The notes beneath the pieces were generated by a model. The model saw nothing but the letters and a program-made list of their open reading frames with translations. It had not been told where the DNA came from and ran no database searches. 5,505 nucleotides of DNA, from positions 1 to 5,505 of the forward strand of contig JBOHVS010000315.1 of the NCBI GenBank assembly GCA_050735975.1. The letters are read 5' to 3'. The DNA comes from DATMBL01 sp050735975. GTDB taxonomy: Bacteria > Desulfobacterota > Binatia > UBA9968. Shown here in pieces: positions 4,171-5,505 of this stretch; positions within the stretch are counted from its first letter, which is position 1, and every line of letters begins with the position of its first letter. The translations under genes were made by a program, and so were the position numbers.

Positions 4171-4533
4171 TCACAGCGTGATCACGCGGTCCACATCGAC
4201 CGAGAGCTGCGCGACCTCCTTGGGCGTGGTCCACTTCGAGGAAAGCCATTTCAGGTCCTCGTCCGACACCCCACGGGCGCGGCCGCAGGCCCCTCACGTA
4301 TGGACCGGAACCTTGTTGTCCAACGCGAACTGGACAAGCTCTTTAAGTGGAGGAATCCCGAGCGGCAGGACGGAATCTGCCACCACTTTGCGCGCCAGTA
4401 CCGCGGCGTCTCCGGCCAGCACAATCTCCGGCTTGTGCCCAGCCTCTACCGCGCCCCTGGCCATGAAGAATGCCAAACCCGCACGGGTGGGGTCCTCCGA
4501 ACCATGCGTACTAATGATAAGCAAACGCGCCAT
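4171..4533 (-). CDS. DsrE-family protein with in-frame TGA at the active-site Cys position, putative selenoprotein
   Basis: Reading from ATG 4533 gives 79 codons (MARLLIISTHGSEDPTRAG, then AGHKPEIVLAGDAAVLA, GIPPLKELVQFALDNKVPVHT), then TGA at 4296-4294, then 40 more codons in the same frame. Those begin GACGRARGVSDEDLKW and end VDVDRVITL with TGA at 4173-4171. The 120-residue total fits DsrE/DsrF-like sulfur-relay proteins (about 110-130 residues), which use a cysteine near residue 78-80 to carry a persulfide. The family usually reads C-G-A-C or similar here, so TGA replaces the reactive Cys and C83 gives a UxxC motif. A hairpin with a GUG loop follows at 4263-4282. I favour selenocysteine; a nonsense mutation making a 79-residue pseudogene is the alternative. 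GGGAGG lies 7 nt before the ATG. Confidence 0.72.
4263..4282 (-). promoter_or_regulatory. Candidate bacterial SECIS hairpin
   Basis: Counting the T of TGA (4296) as 1, nucleotides 15-22 pair with 26-34: CCGCGCCC with GGGTGTCGG, including two G-U pairs and one bulged C. This leaves a GUG loop at 23-25 (4274-4272). Bacterial SECIS elements lie directly 3' of the UGA within the coding region, with a guanine at the start of the apical loop and the loop roughly 16-37 nt from the UGA. A competing GGCC-TGC-GGCC hairpin at 6-16 overlaps its base. The folding was done by hand. Confidence 0.5.
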
Positions 4534-4540
4534 GATAATA

Positions 4541-4546
4541 CCTCCC
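4541..4546 (-). promoter_or_regulatory. Shine-Dalgarno of the DsrE gene
   Basis: GGGAGG on minus, 7 nt before ATG 4533. It supports the start and shows that the gene is set up for translation. Confidence 0.75.
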
Positions 4547-4576
4547 TTGTTTTTTCGTTCATTCGCGGCTTCCGTG

Positions 4577-4640
4577 GCCTAACGCCGCGGCTCACCCGCC
4601 GCGAGCGTAGCGAGCGGTCGGGTGCAGCCGCGAGTTATAC
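4577..4640 (-). other. attC site between methyltransferase and DsrE cassettes
   Basis: A 64-bp site with core GCCTAAC (4577-4583) and a weaker GTTATAC (4634-4640). Arms CGCGGCT-CACCCG pair with CGGGTG-C-AGCCGCG, with the single extra C on the methyltransferase side, which is the L'' extra base expected for minus orientation. The loop contains GCGAGC-GTA-GCGAGCGG (4601-4617), also found in the attC at 667-747. About 60 nt without a gene (4641-4700) separate it from the methyltransferase stop. Confidence 0.85.
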
Positions 4641-4700
4641 GGGCCACGGCGCCTCGATCCCAAGACCCTTACAGCTCTCCAGGCGGTCGGAGCGGGGCCT

Positions 4701-5505
4701 TCACGTCGTCCCGATTCCGATGTGGACCTGCATGTTCAGGACAGCAGGGCCTCCCCCAGAGCGCTGGCGCAACATGCCGTCCAGCGCCTGCTGAACCGCA
4801 GCTCTCTGCTCCTCAGTCAGGTTGGCGACCAGCCCTCCGATGGGAGGAGCGGCGGACGTCAGCATGTCCCATAGATGGGTGGCGGACCGGATCTCTAAAC
4901 CGTGATTGGCGGTCTCCACGTGGATGTCTTTCAGTCCGGCTGCGGCCATTTCCCGGCGTAGCTGCTCAGGGTCCTGGAGGCTGAAGAGCGGGGAATCCTG
5001 TGGCGGAGTAAAGCCGGAAACAGCAGCTCGCATGGCGCCAAAGAAGAAGGCAAAGGCTTCAACGTTTGGGGGTGGGCCGAACACGACCATCAGCGCATGA
5101 CCCCCAGGCTTGGTGACGCGGGCTAGCTCACCTAGTGCGCGCGGGCGGTCCGGAAAGAGCATGATGCCAAACTGCGAGCCGGAGATGTCGAAGGTGTTAT
5201 CTCCTAGCTCAAGACTATGCCCATCCATGACGCGACCCTCCAGGTTGGATAGCCCCTCTTCACGGGCACGCGCATTGAGCCGCCCGACCATAGCAGCAGA
5301 GAAGTCCGTGGCCACTACCTGTGCGCCGAGGCGCGCCGCAGGGATGCTGAGGGCACCGCCGCCGGACGCCACGTCCAGGAACCGCATACCCGGACGGATG
5401 TCGACTCGCCGAAGGGCATCCTCCGCAATACGCATGCTAAAGGGAGTTACAGCCTCGTCATAGCCTGACGCAAACTTGTCCCATGCGTCCCGCCTTTGCT
5501 CCGGA
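4701..5505 (-). CDS. Class I SAM-dependent methyltransferase (UbiE/Methyltransf_11-like), 5' end outside window
   Basis: 267 residues are visible and the frame is open to the right edge, so the start lies outside. Before the ATG at 5435 the same frame reads WDKFASGYDEAVTPFS, the normal N-terminal lead of this family, so that ATG is internal. Motif I is FLDVASGGGALS (residues 19-30 counted from that Met) and the acidic post-I end is ATDFSAAMV. GRVMDGHSLELGDNTFD holds motif II, and LARVTKPGGHALMVVFG motif III. The C-terminal half (residues about 125-240) should shape the substrate site. The substrate is unknown; candidates include ubiquinone/menaquinone-like or other small molecules. The TGA stop is 61 nt before the attC core, so it appears to be cassette-borne, although its upstream boundary is not in view. 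Confidence 0.88.
   Translation of the reverse strand, partial: PEQRRDAWDKFASGYDEAVTPFSMRIAEDALRRVDIRPGMRFLDVASGGGALSIPAARLGAQVVATDFSAAMVGRLNARAREEGLSNLEGRVMDGHSLELGDNTFDISGSQFGIMLFPDRPRALGELARVTKPGGHALMVVFGPPPNVEAFAFFFGAMRAAVSGFTPPQDSPLFSLQDPEQLRREMAAAGLKDIHVETANHGLEIRSATHLWDMLTSAAPPIGGLVANLTEEQRAAVQQALDGMLRQRSGGGPAVLNMQVHIGIGTT

Noticed and set aside
4294..4533. DsrE gene as a simple complete 79-residue protein
   Set aside because: Family-like sequence continues in frame for 40 codons after the TGA and the family is normally about 110-130 residues, so the TGA is either recoded or a mutation.
4033..4794. Long plus-strand open frame (253 codons)
   Set aside because: It runs across two attC sites and antisense to the DsrE gene and the methyltransferase end. 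The composition (Arg/Ser/Pro-rich) is that of a shadow frame in GC-rich DNA, and no family is recognisable.
5110..5463. Plus-strand frames opposite the methyltransferase
   Set aside because: Low-complexity Arg/Ser-rich translations antisense to a well-supported methyltransferase.
1..5505. CRISPR array, tRNA or rRNA genes
   Set aside because: The repeated elements are attC-like sites with different middles and irregular spacing. No cloverleaf or rRNA sequence was recognised by eye on either strand.

Overview
This window reads as an integron gene-cassette array. Every supported gene is on the minus strand, and short inverted-repeat sites with attC architecture (RYYYAAC-like and GTTRRRY-like ends around an imperfect stem) separate most of them. 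The stems carry their extra unpaired base on the side next to the stop codon of the preceding gene. Cassettes are therefore read from high to low coordinates, and an integrase, if there is one, should lie beyond the right edge. Stop codons of several genes sit inside or touch the attC core. The proteins look proteobacterial and environmental, with moderate to high GC. attC arms differ strongly between sites, which suggests acquisition from several sources. The host cannot be named from this sequence.

Layout in reading direction (right to left): (1) a SAM methyltransferase cut by the right edge, then a 64-bp attC; (2) a DsrE-family sulfur-relay-like gene with an in-frame TGA exactly where a cysteine is expected, then a 124-bp attC; (3) a two-gene cassette with a zinc-ribbon/DUF4145 protein and a coiled-coil/winged-helix protein, then a decayed attC; (4) a mini-cassette with a strong Shine-Dalgarno and a 33-codon ORF that runs through its own attC; (5) a small exported two-cysteine protein resembling the Rap1a/Tai immunity group, with no Shine-Dalgarno, then a half-decayed attC; (6) a HEPN-like protein with an RNSLTH motif, then attC; (7) a CBS-pair protein with a HEPN-like C-terminus and an RNCVMH motif, then attC; (8) a BrnT-type toxin/antitoxin pair, then a half attC. 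Just beyond it, at the left edge, the first 18 codons of a REP-associated (Y1/IS200-like) transposase are visible.

The cassettes are autonomous cargo rather than one pathway, but the content is biased towards stress, defence and RNA-targeting folds: BrnT, two Rx4H HEPN-like proteins and DUF4145. The most interesting item is the DsrE gene. Its frame continues for 40 codons past the TGA with family-like sequence, the TGA forms a U-G-A-C (UxxC) motif, and a hairpin with a GUG loop lies 23-25 nt from the TGA. It may be a selenoprotein carried on an integron cassette. The second is the mini-cassette ORF, which ends 8 nt before the Shine-Dalgarno-less start of the next cassette gene, as expected for translational coupling across an attC site.
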